Counted from the stretch's first letter, positions 22,129 to 34,950 are shown. The stretch: 64,000 nt of DNA from Hippasteria phrygiana (GCA_037893225.1 JAZGUH010000209.1:186001-250000), one strand, 5' to 3'. Program-made: numbers and translations. Notes: a model not told the origin generated them from the letters alone.

Positions 22129-22850
22129 CCCAATTTCATAGCTTTGCTAAGTTATTACATCTCTTATACATATCATTATGTGCTTAGGGTACTAGCACAA
22201 AAATTCTGTGCTAACCCTGAAAGCAGTGTTGTAACCAAGTCATTTCTTTTTCAAGTCAAGTCAAGTCCCGAGGCAATTTTTCTCAAGTCAAGTACCAAGT
22301 CTCAAGTCAATTGTTGCACATAGTAAATTCAAATTCCAATGACAAATTACTTTTGGCTGGCACTTATGCACTGTACACAATCAACCATGCATGCCCGGTC
22401 ATGCCGATTCTCCATGCAGTCGTCCAGTGCTGCAGCCCTGCAATACGTACTGGACAACCCAGCTCGTTATGCGCTGTAGGCTTGGCATTTTTTTTCAACT
22501 GGTATGTGCATAGGCCTGAAAGTTGTTTGTTTTAACAAAAGTTTTGATGTCAGCAAGTCAAATTTATTCAAGTCAAGTCGAGTCACAAGTCATGTTTTTT
22601 CAAGTCAAGTCAAGTCTCAAGTCAAAAGATTGCGACTCGAGTCTGACACGATGTCCGAGTCGGCAAGTGAAGTCGACAAGACTGCCTGAAAGCACCAAAT
22701 CTTTTGTTACGAGATGTATCAATTCACACTAGCTAAAATTCCTTGCTAACCTGTGAAATATGCTAACAGTTACAGTATTAACATAAAATGATGTGGTTAC
22801 AAGTAGTGGAGATTCTGTTTTTACCGCAAGCTATGAAATTGGGCAATGGT
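22129..22850. mobile_element. GGCCCAATTTCATAGC MITE, split by a hAT-like insertion
   Basis: The left end ggcccaatttcatagc and the inverted right end gctatgaaattgggc enclose 260 bp of own sequence plus the 22224-22684 insertion. The family is rich in cttag and gctaa words. Related fragments lie at 6508 and 44335. Confidence 0.8.
22224..22684. mobile_element. hAT-like element with CAAGTC keyword
   Basis: Starts CAGTGTTGTAACC and ends acaagactg (inverse CAGTCTTG). Perfect 8-bp flanks CCTGAAAG lie at 22216-22223 and 22685-22692. Both ends are packed with CAAGTC words, roughly 17 in all, plus gactcgagtc. No transposase ORF. Confidence 0.92.
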
Positions 22851-22859
22851 CATTCTTAA

Positions 22860-23084
22860 CCCTTTGAAGCCGGATGACGGCTGTAGCCGCAAATAAAAAT
22901 CAGTGCCACCAGGCCGGATGACGTCTATACATGTACATGTACATGCCATTTTCTGCAGTTTCAATCTGTTGGATTATTGTGTATGTTACGCTTGGCTGCA
23001 CAAACCTCTTGTATTAGTTTCGCTTGGCTGCACAGGCTGCCCGGGCACCCCGGCGCCTCACTTTAAATAATCGACTTCAAGGGG
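22860..23084. mobile_element. piggyBac-like MITE, copy 3, inverted
   Basis: Flanked by TTAA at 22856-22859 and 23085-23088. Ends are CCTTTGAAGCCGGATGACG and an inverse ending cttcaagggg. Orientation is opposite to copies 1, 2 and 4. It contains a tacatg tandem near 22930. Confidence 0.85.
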
Positions 23085-23088
23085 TTAA

Positions 23089-25378
23089 AAGCAAAGTGAA
23101 CAATTTAGAAGGTAGATTAATTAAAATTCAACTCTCTTTGTAAAAACACTACCAATAAATTGTGTAATTTAATCAAATTCTTTTCTTAAGAAAGGAGTGC
23201 TATGCCCCCCTCCCCCCCCCCCCCCCAATGATTTTCAGTTTTAAGCAGCTTTTTGAAATTGATGATAGTGTACTCACCTTTTCAAATAGAGCGTGTAAGT
23301 TGACCTGAAAGGATTTTGCAAGAATATGGGACATCTGGGAATATGCAAAGAGCAGTGTGTGCAGGGGTTTATCTGATGGAAGTATTTTCTGATTCAGCTC
23401 ATGAGCTGATAAACCACAATAAGTTAAAATTTAATAAAATAATTTTTTAGCGTCACATTTTTTTCTTAGAAAACAAAAGAGGTTCTTTTTGAACTTCTTT
23501 TCTTACATTGTATACCGGGTATTATTTTCCAAGATGGCTACCGTTATCTTTTGTTTGCAAGCAAGATGGTTTTCACTAACAATGGTTTTTTTTTTGTTTT
23601 TTTTTTCCTCAATGGTTTGTAAAAGAAACAAGCATAACCAACTTCCAGCCAACCGATCATGAACACTGTTATATTGGGTTGATGACAAACTATGGAGTCC
23701 GTGGCTAGACTAGCCCGTCTTTGATACCAAGATGTTCCATCAAAGTGAACATAGAGTAGCCAGACTTGTACGCACTGTCACATTTGTCATAAAGGTGGAT
23801 GATTAAAAACACAAGTAATATGGAGTAGGCCAACATTTTCCATCTGCATAGGTAGAATAAAACGTTATTTAGGCATCAGCAGTTTTTGGTGGGTCTTTAA
23901 TTAGTTTTTGAATGTTGCACTAATGCCAGGCTCTCATTTACTGACAATTCTACCATCACTGAATGCTACTTTATTAATTTTTCCCCTGCCCGTGTTTCTT
24001 CATGTAGGCCTAGCACTCTCAAGGCCAGCAACCGCTTGTGTTTTTCAAGCTGCACATGTGCAGAGGGAGCCCCTGTGCTGAGGTGGCACCCGTAACGTTG
24101 CGATGGGATTAACCGGCAATGTTTCCCCAATGACTCATGCCATCAACCCAACTCCCGTTTTATTTGTTCCATCCCCTCCCTCCCCGCTTCTCTTTCCCTC
24201 TCTCTTCTCACGCCTTCATTCTTCCCTCCAGTCTATAATGATCTCATTACAATCCTCGGAATCACTGTAAATCCGTCGTGGAATCTGGAACCCCGAACAA
24301 GACCAAAGAAATAAAATGCACATCCCTTTGTTTATTGACTTGCAAAAGCCACAGCCCCGACAGACGATACCACATTCTGAAACCTGATGGCCAAACAAGA
24401 TTAATGCTTCCCACGCACCCTGAATTTCCATACTTTTTTTGGGTCCGGCTTGGAGCTCTCCAAATTTCCAAGCAAATATAAAATGGCCCGCAGGTAGACG
24501 GTATAAGGTGCGATGTGGGGTGACCTCATATACCTGCTTGAAAATGAGAGGTCAAATTCGAGGAGGAATTGTCCCCGTGCGCACGAGGGCGTCAGATTAT
24601 TTCCTCTTGGGCTAATCATTTGCCAGAGCTAAAGGGCCTGGCATCTTAATATTACATCAGCTGTCACTCCGGGATGGAGCATCTTGTCTGAGTCTTATCC
24701 CTAGGCCATGATTTTTCACAGTTAATTTCTTGTTGCCTTCTCTTTTCAATCCTAGCCTCTTTTTCCCCCCTCTGTCTCTCTGTGTCTTTCTCTTCCTCTC
24801 TCGCTTTCTCGCGCCCATGGTTATAAAGTTATAACTCGGAGCATCTTCTGGAGAAAGGGGACAGATTTCTGCTTGGCTTGCCCCGGAAAAGGCTGACAGT
24901 TGTAATCATTGTGAAAATAGAAGGAAGGTGCAGGAAATTGTGCTGTCCGGGAGGAAATCGTAGCTTTTAAATACGTGTGTGCCTCTGCTGTATTTTCCTT
25001 GTCCAGAAAGTGTTCTGTGTGCTTGTGATTTGACAAACGTTCACCTCTGCCACGATTGAGAATAGTGAAATTATATCGGATATAATGTGCAGTGGTCTTT
25101 TGCAATATGGCGTATCTTTGGTATTTTTTTTTTTTTTTTTAAACGATGCATAATTCATTGCATGTTTCTGTTATCATGGCAGAAAGAATACGAATTGATT
25201 TGTGAGGAGTGACGGGGGAATATAGATTAGTCTGTAACATTTGGTTCTTAAGTACTGTATATGGAATTATTTGGTGCTCGCCACAGACTTAATGCCTCCA
25301 AACACTTGAATTATTGCTCAAAACAAGTGGAGGTAGACTGAATTGCTTGATGAATAAAACCCCCCATCTTGTATTATT
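23089..25378. other. Non-repetitive DNA, candidate regulatory islands
   Basis: A C run lies at about 23205-23226. 24480-24700 holds gggctaatcatttg and atcagctgtca, a homeodomain/TALE-like pair. 24740-24815 is a long pyrimidine tract. No exon was recognised. Confidence 0.4.
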
Positions 25379-25512
25379 AATGGGAGTCTTTGGAGATGCT
25401 GGGGGCAGCAGACATGCTGGTCCTTGCTAGTTCTGAGCATGCGCACGACTGATGAGAACAATAAGAAAGGACCGGTAATGTCTGCTGCCACCAGCGTCCC
25501 AAGTCTCCCATT
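25379..25512. mobile_element. Hairpin MITE, intact copy with satellite precursor in the loop
   Basis: The arms ggcagcagacat and atgtctgctgcc, extended by tgggagtctt and aagtctccca, form an imperfect hairpin. The loop (25429-25450) reads agttctgagcatgcgcacg, a single-copy version of the 24-bp satellite unit at 14621-15357. Confidence 0.8.
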
Positions 25513-28118
25513 TTGGCATCAATTTTATAACATTGTTACACATCCGCATACTTTCTCATTCAGTTTTTATTGCAAGCTGCTTTTTAATTACTATTCACAT
25601 ACATCCATTGTGTGTACTTGAAGCTTCACGAAATCAAAAGGATCTTAAAAAATAAAGCTGATTTACAGTGTCGGGCACAGCAAAGTGACTGATCAATTGC
25701 CAGTGTTGCCGAGTCAATTTGATTCAGTTTATAGTCCAGCATGAAATCTTAATGCCTGAGGGCTTGTCAAAAGTCATATTTACAGCTAAAAAGTAGGGTA
25801 GCAAGCAAGAGAAGAAAGACCAAAAAAGAATTTAAAAATGAAGGAGGAAAAAAAAAAGGTACTGCAGCCGGCATATGATTGTGGTTATTCCATGTGCTAC
25901 CCACATGGAAACGGAGTGCCTTCCGTTCTCCCATCGGGATTTCCAATTTTCTAATTTCGCTATTGATTTGCGTCGGCTGGCGCGCTCCCGTCTCCCTTGC
26001 TGCCGTGCCGTCATCATCTAACATGGCCCAGGCCCCTAGTTGTAAGTTCTCGGCGACACTCATGTTGCAGGTGCGACTATAAAGGGCAGGAGTTGTGGGT
26101 CAATATTGCTCATCTCCACCTCCCAGGTGTTGCTGAGTCTGGTGGGCCCCCTCTGTGGAAGGCGCGGCAAGCCTCCCACTAGCGTTGTTTTCACCGAGGA
26201 AGGGGGAATGGGTAACCCGATCCGGCTCCCTTTGTATGGGGTACTGAGTCCCTCCTCCACCAATTGAGTAAATACTCCAGCCTCTTGTAGGGTTACTGCG
26301 TCTGGGCCTCGGTGATTGTGATTGATTCTGCCAGTACCTAGTGGTAGTGTCTGTGCATTATTTTGTGAGATCAGCGAGTGGGTAACTGTTTGATCAGGTT
26401 CAGGTTTGACAAAGAGGAGAGCAAGGGAAATTTTGAAACGGCCAAAGATTTCCAGGCATCACTTCTCCGGCATGCACCGATGGTGCACATTGGACTGTGG
26501 TTTTTCTCCCCAAAGCTTAAGATTCTAGGACAGTCGGGGAGATGAGGGTCAGTAGGAGTCTTGTTGGACTTGAGCACCTCCGGTCAAGAGTTTGTACACA
26601 AGCGCATGCACGGGAGTTAATTATTCTGGCAAGCCTTACACTGATTGCCAAGTGGCATGAAGTGGATGACATGAATGCAATTAACAGGAGACTCTTAGCG
26701 TGTAGTAAGTACTGGATTCCTGCCCGGTGCTTGACTCATCCCATTCGTGTAGCATGTCTTGGATTATGAGATAGCTTGGACTTTGTTTCCTGGGAAGGTG
26801 GAAGTGAACATGCACTAGTTCCACTGTCAACAATGGCTGTCCCACTTAATTTCAAGTTTATATATAAAAAAAAAATTCCATTGAATTAGGTTGCTTGCTG
26901 TCTTTCGTAGTATCATTTTTTGTCGGATATTAGTTTGAACAATTCTATTCCAAAATATGTTTAAATGTGATTATGTCACTAATCAACTTTTTTTTATTGA
27001 CATTTACATGGAAAGAACCATATCTAATTTTATCAGTGCACTATATTCCCTGATGAGAAGTAATTTTATGCATATTTTTAGCATCTATGAATTTTATGGT
27101 TTCAAGTATGCTTTGACGTATAATTGTACAGTAAACGCATGTAATATCACGGCTGTTCCTCTGTCTGATAACCCTGAGGCTGCTCAAAGTATCCAGCCAT
27201 GTTGGTTTTTTTGAATTAGTCTGGCATCTGAAATGAATTCAGCAAAACCCCATCCCTCCTGCAGTCAATTTACCCACAGTCAGTTGCTTGCTAGTGCTTA
27301 TGATACACAAGCTTTAATACCAGTCGTTTAATACCGATGTATGACCGACTTTTTCATCGAAGCTCATGCCAAGAGTTGCTACAGATTGATTTTGTCATTA
27401 ATTTCTTGTCTTGTCGCATTTGCAATATCAGTATCAATAACAGTCTCCCCGCTATAAAAGACGTTCTACTACAAAGTCACTCCTTGAACCGCTAATTGGT
27501 CTGCCCATCAAGAAAGCTGTCAAGTCATTGAAAAGAAAGTCACCAGGCTCAACCGATAAGTGCATCCAGGCAATTTATCCTCGTCAGCATTCAACCTGTT
27601 AATGTGTTTTAATTCGTTTTAAAGCCCCTGTCGCAATTAACCGGTGTGTAATTAACAGCGGATGTATGATGTAAACACGGGAATCGGGTCGTATGGAAAT
27701 CGGCCTGGTCAGGATGAACTGTTCGGCACCAAACAGCTTGTGCGATCGATAAGGCTGACGTGGAAGTGATGTAAGGCGGGAATGCTGGGTTAAATTGGTG
27801 AATGCACTATTAAACACACAATAATGTCTCTAAACTCCCGAGCTGGGTTCTCCTAGGTTGTTGAACCTTCACTTGGACAGGTGTGTTTGTTTGTTTGGGT
27901 GTTTGGATGTTTGGATCAGGGTTTCTATTTCATAAACCTGTATCTCAAGTTGCTTTTTTCTCTCTGTACACAAAGTTTGACAATGCCTGTATGTGTAGTA
28001 GAGGCAGACCTAAGACTATTGCTTACAGAATTAAGAGATTGTAATCATGACAAGTAAGGGAGTGGAAACCACCAGTATTTTTAGTGTTTTGTTAAATCAC
28101 CTCAAGAAAAATCAACCC
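25513..28118. promoter_or_regulatory. Non-repetitive DNA with candidate regulatory islands
   Basis: 25860-26300 holds a Runx-like ttgtggttatt, an inverted ccatgtg/cacatgg pair and a TATA-like gactataaagg near 26077. 26420-26860 has ctgtggttttt and a Sox-like acaatgg. 27600-27830 has gtaattaac, gtaaaca and attaaacacacaataatg. No supported exon. Confidence 0.3.
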
Positions 28119-28555
28119 TTAAAGATGATTTTGATTGTTGAGAGATATCTGCGGCATTTTTTATTTTGATGTAGATTGCGTATTGTAAAAATGAAATGGG
28201 AAATTATTTCTGCCATGAAATACAAACAAAGTGACTTTTGAGAGCTATTTTTATCAGGTCCCCTCTTGCGCAGCACAGCCCGCTGGTGACATTTGTCTAA
28301 AAGTCGTCGCTGCGGGCAGCAAACAAATCGACGTCATAGGACGAACTCCCCTTCTGTGCCTTTAGTTTGTCCTATGACGTCAAATTGTTTGCTGCCCGCA
28401 GTGACGACTTTTTAGACAAATGGCACGAGAGGGCATTTGTTAAAAAATAGCTCTCAAAAGTCACTTTTTTGGTATTTCATTGATTTTACAATACGCAATC
28501 TACATAAAAATGAAAAATTACGCAGACTTCTCTCACCACTGAACGTCCTCTTTAA
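28119..28555. mobile_element. Full-length palindromic MITE, uninterrupted copy
   Basis: A 437-bp near-palindrome from ttaaagatga to cctctttaa. Inner arms include agctatttt, gctgcgggcagcaaac and cctatgacgtca. The loop is only about 20 bp, near 28350-28370. It provides the empty site (TAA 28298-28300) for the insertion in the copy at 48105-49227. Confidence 0.9.
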
Positions 28556-28572
28556 TACATGTTACATGCGAT

Positions 28573-28612
28573 GCAGGGGCAGATCCAGAAGGGAGTTTTG
28601 GGGTTTGTAACC

Positions 28613-28645
<33 letters not shown>

Positions 28646-28852
28646 CTAATTTTGCTTTGTTTCCTTTTACATGTAATGGTCTCACACCACATCCATTCTC
28701 AGACTGGTCATATTCTTAGACTATACCCAGACTTGTCCCCATACCCTATACCCACTCCAGACTATTGTTACCTACACATAATAACACACCCCCCTGGATA
28801 TCTGAGCCTGAATCCCACCTCCCCCCCAAAAAAATCCTGGATCTGCCTCTGC
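28573..28852. mobile_element. MITE with CAGGGGCRGATC ends, copy 1
   Basis: Ends gcaggggcagatccag and the inverted ctggatctgcctctgc. The interior includes a 30-nt C run (28614-28643). Related to 34674-34950 and to the remnant at 13528-14275. Confidence 0.85.
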
Positions 28853-31261
28853 AATGCCACCATACAATGAGTCAAGTCTGACTGCATGGCCATTCTTATA
28901 GATTTATTGAGAAGTCTGTGCTGGTTATATCAGAAAGTCAACTGTCCATTTTGAAGTCCAATTATCTGAATATCTAAAGACAATCTGTGTGAATGTTTTA
29001 TGTCCATTTTTCTAACACATTGAGAAAAGAATGTGCTTATTGTATTTAGAACTGTGGGTGTAAAATTGATGTGCTGAGAAATAGATTGGCGAAACTTGTC
29101 CATAAATTATAATCACTGTAGTGGCTAGCCATCTGAATTGGAAGTTTATCAAGCCAGGGTTTATCCAGTCACGTTTATAAACTATATTATCTCCAGTTTA
29201 TTCTTGAACAAGGGCGGGCTCTAACAAAGTCAATCTTAAACACTACATCAGACATTTTTTGGAAAGCCATTATAGAAGAGAAACAAGGCCTTCATTGTTG
29301 AATTTGGACTTGGATAACGAGGCATGTCACAACTCACTTCGCTGGGCAGGTCTGCCTGACAGTCTTTACTAAATAAGATGTCACTTCCTACCAATTAGTG
29401 AATGGAACCACTCCGGTCTCTCTAATTTTTCATCTTTTAAAAAAATATTTGATTTATTTATTAAATGTGAAATTGAAGTAGACCAACGCTGGTTAATGTA
29501 ATAAACAGTCTGTGCCCATTCGGTTAATGCTTCGATTATGCCAACAGAAATCTAGGAGACGGGAGCACCCAACATTAATTACCGACGCCATTACACTCGA
29601 CAAGAATAAAGTGGAATCACAGTTTTCCTAGTGGAGCTGAAGAAAAAAGAAGAGTTGCACATTGAGAGAAACAACTACTTCAGTTGTATCCATCTCGCTC
29701 CAAAGTGGATTGCCAACAGAAACACAGTGTTTCATTACCGGGAGTGTGTTTGTGCAGAAATTACCAGTCTGAGTTTAAAAGCCCCCGATCTCCCCTGCCT
29801 GTCGAATGGCCATCGTGTTGACCGTGGAGGCAGAGAGGGCTCGTCTCAACCGACTCGGATGCGCAGCACGGACAGCAAGAAAAGCACCATGAAGCAAAGT
29901 TAAATTTGTTCTAGGGGGCTTCATGTATAATTCCTGACGGCCATACTACAGTATATTAGATAAATGACTCACCTCTCCTTGTCAGTAAAAGGGAGAAAAA
30001 AAATACCACTCTCCAACCCCCGTAGCACCAAGTTTACCCTTTTTTTTTTTTTTTTTTTATCTCCCCCCCCCCCCCTCTATCTCTCTCCCCTCATTTTCAG
30101 TAGATGATAAATCCACTGCACTCATGTCATTTGGCTGCGGGTTAGAGTGTGTACACAAGAGACGGGAGTATGGGGCCCGAGTGAGCCTTGCGGTACTTCA
30201 GCCTGCATCGTGCGTAGCGGCAAACGAGTCATCTCGGGGCTAGGTAAGCATGATTGATGATCCGTGCTTGGTTTACTGTGCCCTGGTTATTACGATAGGG
30301 TATCCCTTTTGTGTAGTTCCCCTCCCTGTAGCAAAAGTGTGTCGTTGGGCGGCGGCAAATCACAGAGAGAACCCTCCCCCCCCCCACTTTCCAAAAAAGA
30401 GCATTTAACAAAGCAGATTCTAGGTCAGGCAGCACTAATTCGTGTCTCTTTTCCTGTCGGCGTGCCTTCGGATAGTCTCCCGCCTCATCACCCCGACTGG
30501 GCCCTAGTCATCCTGTAGGACTTTGGAAACTCAAATTTGAACTTGCTTGGATTAACAAAGCGGTAGCTTTGTAACGATGCCATTTTGCAAATCAGAGCAG
30601 GGGGAGGGTGGGAGTGAAGGTTTCCCGTTTACGTCAAGATCAGATAGAGCGATAAGGTTGTACCATTGATGGAAACATTTTGTACAGGTGGGAGAGATTA
30701 GGAAAGGGCAAGGGACAGGGGCCAGAATGGTACACAACACCCAACAGAGAGGATGCCTCGGGGTGTACTAAGAATATACAAGGAGGGTAAAATACAGTGT
30801 GGAATTTCTTTATAAATGGGAGCAACTGCCCCTCGGAAACATCTCCAAATCTCCTCCCAGGGTAGAGGAGGGGTAGGACCAGTTTGACCAGGATTCCAAG
30901 AACAAATCTGTTGATTGTTCAGTCTATAATTAAACATTGAAAAATAACCAATCAGGGCCATCATTAGATTGAGAATCACAATGTCATCAAAACATCAGTT
31001 GGGATGACAATGTCATCCAAACATCAGTGGGGATGACACTGCAGGGTACTCTATGAAACTGATTGGGATAAAAGCTTAAAGATTTTGCCCTATCCGATCT
31101 AGTTTATTAACACTGCTCTTCGGTGCTTTCTAAGAGCCTGTGTAAAAAACGTTGGGGCATGATCCCTGGCTATATGGCATTATGGGTTATGACTTAACTA
31201 GCCCCCTCCCCCCCCCCCCCAAACAGACACTGGCAATTTTTTTGGGGCCACCAACATAGGG
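28853..31261. other. Non-repetitive DNA, no supported gene
   Basis: 29480-29620 is island-like (aacattaattaccg). A T run and then a C run lie at about 30035-30075. Two 29-bp tandem units of gatgacaatgtcatcc text lie at about 30980-31040. A C run lies at about 31207-31220. No exon signals. Confidence 0.4.
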
Positions 31262-31353
31262 TAAGATAGCTAAGTTCGTAGGGCGCTGGTATGGTATTCC
31301 GGAGGTGGCAGGTTCAAATTCCGCTTCTGTCAGTTTTCTTTGTTAACTTTGAA
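31262..31353 (+). mobile_element. tRNA-derived SINE
   Basis: A-box-like TAGCTAAGTTCGTAGGGC begins at 31267 and B-box GGTTCAAATTCC lies at 31311-31322. A shared tail follows (tgtcagttttctttgttaac). The same tail text follows the tRNA-like parts at 62732-62842. Spacing fits a tRNA-derived SINE rather than a working tRNA. Confidence 0.7.
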
Positions 31354-31367
31354 AATACAAAAAATCA

Positions 31368-31440
31368 CGGCCATCCTCGGGCAGGATTTGAACCCATGAC
31401 CTCCTGCTTACATGTACTAGACAGATGATAGGACATCTAT
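31368..31440 (-). mobile_element. tRNA-like SINE piece, inverted
   Basis: On the minus strand, caggaggtcatgggttcaaa then tcctgcc contains a B-box (GGGTTCAAATCC). Upstream text gtctagtacatgtaagc is tRNA-like but lacks a clear A-box. It converges with the SINE just upstream. Confidence 0.55.
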
Positions 31441-33412
31441 ATTGTCTACACCAGTTTTCCAACATGGGTGGCATTTCAGGGAGAAAATACAATTTGTGTA
31501 ACTTTTTGTGCACAACCGCAATCTCTACTGGGTGGACAGGCCTGGGCAGGGAGCAGTTTCCCCCAATTTCCTCCTCCCCCACTCACCGTAGCTATGCCTC
31601 TTACAGTGCCGGCCCTGTTCTTTTGATGCCAACTCGCGCTTCTTTTAAAACCAAATCACCCATGGTTTTGGCCCACTTTGAGATTGATCCATTTCCACAT
31701 GGGCACTAGGGCAGAGCGTATAATGTTTCCAGTTTGACATGCTGTATATAGGTAAGACCAAGTTTGTAGACTGGTCCACAAACAGGTCCACTGTCATCCA
31801 ACCCAGAGATTCTGGACCATTTGAAGGGGGGGAAAAAGCTTCAAGCCCACTGTTCTAAGGATTAGATGCACTTACACATCTGTCCCTATCAGATGCAAGG
31901 TGCTGCGGGCAAGCTGGTTTCCTCCTGTTCCGTTTATATACACGGGAGAAAAGGGCATTCCAAGTTCAAATATTGTACCATTTGCTTGATGCCTGCGCTG
32001 ATTGAGTCTGACTACTTATAGAGCGTCTGGTTTTTACATGATCCAGCAGGCTATGTTCAATTATGTGTGGGGTTATTAATCTAGTCCTTGGAAGCAATTT
32101 CCGTGAGCCATCTGGCAAAGTTTCACCAAATTCTTGGGGCGAGCAGGGGGAAAAAATCCAAACATGACCACTTCACTGAGGTAGTTGGATTCGAGACAGA
32201 GTAGTACATCTGTTAAAACGAAATGTAATGGAAATTCATGGGAATTAAAAAATCATTCATCATGCGAAAAAAGAGAGAAAGGGTACACTCAAAAACGTGA
32301 AGTCCGGTATCGCAGACATCATTCATTATTAGATAGTTGGCATAGGCACTGCCTGTGGCAACATCACTTCACCAGTGAAGAGCTTTCACGCTTGTGATTT
32401 TAATAAGGTCCAAAATGCATGTGTTGTACAATGTTCATGTGCGATTTTATCATCCCATATGCTGCAAGCTTTCATACCCATGCATGCATGTCAAGAGTTT
32501 GTTGAGGGTCACTTAAAGGCGAATAATGTCGCATCCTCGAGGCATACCGCAAGTTCTTCAACTTCTTTGGTGTCTAATGTCTGTCTGTGAGATGCTTGGC
32601 ATATGGTGAGGGGATACATCATTTTGCTTGTAAATCCAGGAGGTTTTTAAACTAAAGATGGCTATGCTGTTTAGGAGATCTGTACTCTGTTGTACATGAT
32701 GGCTGGTTTGGATGAAGTGTGAAATTCTTCCTTGGTAGATCCAGTGTGTTAAATGAAAAGCTAAACCAAATCAATACCACTTCAACCCAATTCAGTCAAA
32801 TTGATAACCAGGTGTGGTGAGTTTGATGTTTTTGAAAGGGTTAGTGCAGATAGTAGTTAATCTACCCCTTTTGAAGAGTTTCTAGTAAAACTTTATTTTA
32901 CCTCTCTAAGATGGAAGTCTCATCAAATGTACACTTTCCCCCCAAATCCCATAGACTTTGTACATGTTTTTGCTGTGCAGCACTTTGGACACTTCCAAAG
33001 CTCATATCTTCATTATACTTTGCGAAAATAAAGATCCCATACTAAAGGTGTGCATCGAACCATGATGTCATGATGACATGATCACGTGTCACTTGACTTC
33101 ATCTTAAAGGTGCATTTTTGAAGGGCCCATATCTAAAGAACCGTAGGACCGATTAAGTTCAAATTAGGTATGTTGGTAGGCCAGCATGTGTTATATATGA
33201 AAATCGATGCGACGTCATGATGACATACAATTTTATACATAGTAATTTTAAAAGTTTTGAACCTTTATAAGTCATATCTCATTAACAGAACATGCTAATT
33301 TCAAAATTCCTTTTGTAATAGGTTTGTTAGGTCATTTAAAAAAATGAAAAAAAAAAACGGAAAAGCCCTGTGATCTGTTTAAAACACACAGAAATCTAGT
33401 TTTTATAGAAAT
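31441..33412. other. Non-repetitive DNA, no supported gene
   Basis: 32930-33000 holds the phrase cccatagactttgtacatg shared with the keyword repeats, here followed by gtgcagcac, possibly a diverged relative. 33050-33330 has several catgatgac words. No exon signals. Confidence 0.4.
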
Positions 33413-33490
33413 CACCCAATACAATGCTAAAATCCACTCTAGGTAAAGGGTTATGGTCAGAGATGGTAGGGTTGGCGTCATGAGCCTGTA
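33413..33490 (+). mobile_element. Short dispersed repeat (CACCCAATACAAGG family)
   Basis: The text atcacccaatacaatgc, ccactctaggtaaaggg and tggtagggttgg matches 8862-8960 (inverted) and 59945-60055. Confidence 0.7.
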
Positions 33491-33692
33491 CAAGTTCCAT
33501 CCCCCTAGTTTTGTCCTACCCTTCGCGTTAAATTTACTCTATCCCTGTAAGAAATTTGGAAACCCCTATTTTTTGAATGGAAAAGTCCTAAAAGTTTTAT
33601 CTTTGTGCATTCATTGTTTTAGCTTTGAGCCTTCAAATAGAAAGTTCATTGAACATTTGTGTATATATGCAGCTTACTATGTATATATTTAT

Positions 33693-34082
33693 TAGGGCCG
33701 TTCATTTTCGAATAATATAGTATTCGATTATTTGAAACTGGGTTTGATCGAATAGTCGATACTCGTTTTTCAAGCGTCAACTGCATGCCGCGCTGGTAAA
33801 AAGTTACACGCAAAGCACGCCGGTGTTTACGTGCGGCGATCGATGTTATGGACCGCCCGATCGACATTTTTTAATGCAACTGTATCATTACGGGTACGTA
33901 TGACTTGCTGATTCCAAAACAAAGTTACAATCGCCAAAAATGCGGCATTTGACACTGGTAAGCACCATAACTTTTCTATTCATGCATATATATTTGTTCG
34001 AATATTCGAATTGGCAAGAAGGTATTCGAATATTCGGTTAATGATCGCATATTAGAATATTCGGTATATCCGGACAGCCCTA
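33693..34082. mobile_element. hAT-like element with TTCGAATATTCG keyword
   Basis: Ends TAGGGCCGT and the inverted ACAGCCCTA. 8-bp flanks ATATTTAT and ATATTTCT match at 7 of 8 positions. Both ends repeat palindromic cgaatattcgaa or tattcgatta words. 390 bp, no transposase ORF. Confidence 0.85.
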
Positions 34083-34332
34083 ATATTTCTGTGCAGTCAG
34101 TGGTTGTACTGTCAAAGATTTATTTTCAAGTGGTGGGGGAGTTGATGATCTCATGGACGAACCTTGAGTCACTCGGAACAGTATTTTGTCATGTGCGGTC
34201 AGTTGTTATCACTGGCCAGGGATTGGCCAACCCGAGTATCATTTTGTTACATATTTGGGCAATTTCATCAGCTTTGCCTTTTAGGATGAAACCTCAATCC
34301 ACATGCTGTTGTATAATTCACCAGTATTAAAA

Positions 34333-34639
34333 CCTCTTGAATATGGATGACAACCATAGCCACGGTTTGAAAAAGACCACCTGGCCGGTTGACATCTATA
34401 TGCGCATTCCTGTGCATATTCAATCCATTCATGTTTTAACTATATTGTTCTTGAATGGGAGTGTAATGAATAGATGGAGCTTTTTCAAACAAAGCTTTCA
34501 TTCGCACGAAAAGGGGATCCAAGTGTGATGAATAGGACCACTCTATTCAGTGTGGCGCCTAATGTTTGCGTTTATGCTTGGCTGCGCAGCCCGGTCTTGG
34601 CATACCAGTCCCCCATCAATCACAGCCGGACGCAAGGGG
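34333..34639. mobile_element. Second piggyBac-like MITE family, copy 2, inverted
   Basis: The right end ggacgcaagggg abuts TTAA (34640-34643). On the left TTAA (34327-34330) is two bases from cctcttgaatatgg. The interior is the reverse complement of 7814-8124. Confidence 0.75.
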
Positions 34640-34673
34640 TTAATATTATGTGGAAATAAATGTCATTTAAAAT

Positions 34674-34950
34674 CAGGGGCGGATCTAGAGGGGGGGTTTG
34701 TGGGGGTTGCAACCCTCCTCTTGGGCTGCTGAGCAATGTTGTGATAAGCAATTTTTCAGCCCAATATGAGCAAATTCTTCTTTAAAAACCACAAATTATG
34801 CAGCTTCAAACGGTGCCAGAAATGCCTTGGATTGCAGGAGAAAGCCCCTGGATTTCAAAAAATTTCGGGGGCATGCCCCCGGACCCTCTTGTTGGAACGG
34901 GCCTTGAATAGTACAACCCCTCCCTAAATGAAAGGCTAGATCCGCCCCTG
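34674..34950. mobile_element. MITE with CAGGGGCGGATC ends, copy 2
   Basis: Ends caggggcggatctagagg and the inverted ctagatccgcccctg. The interior has G-rich text gggggtttgtgggggtt and ggggcatgcccccgg. Flanks give no clear duplication. Confidence 0.85.

Noticed and set aside
28559..28870. Proline-rich ORF
   Set aside because: Generated by the 30-nt C run inside a MITE.
31383..31394. Minus-strand tRNA gene suggested by GGGTTCAAATCC
   Set aside because: No A-box and no acceptor stem.
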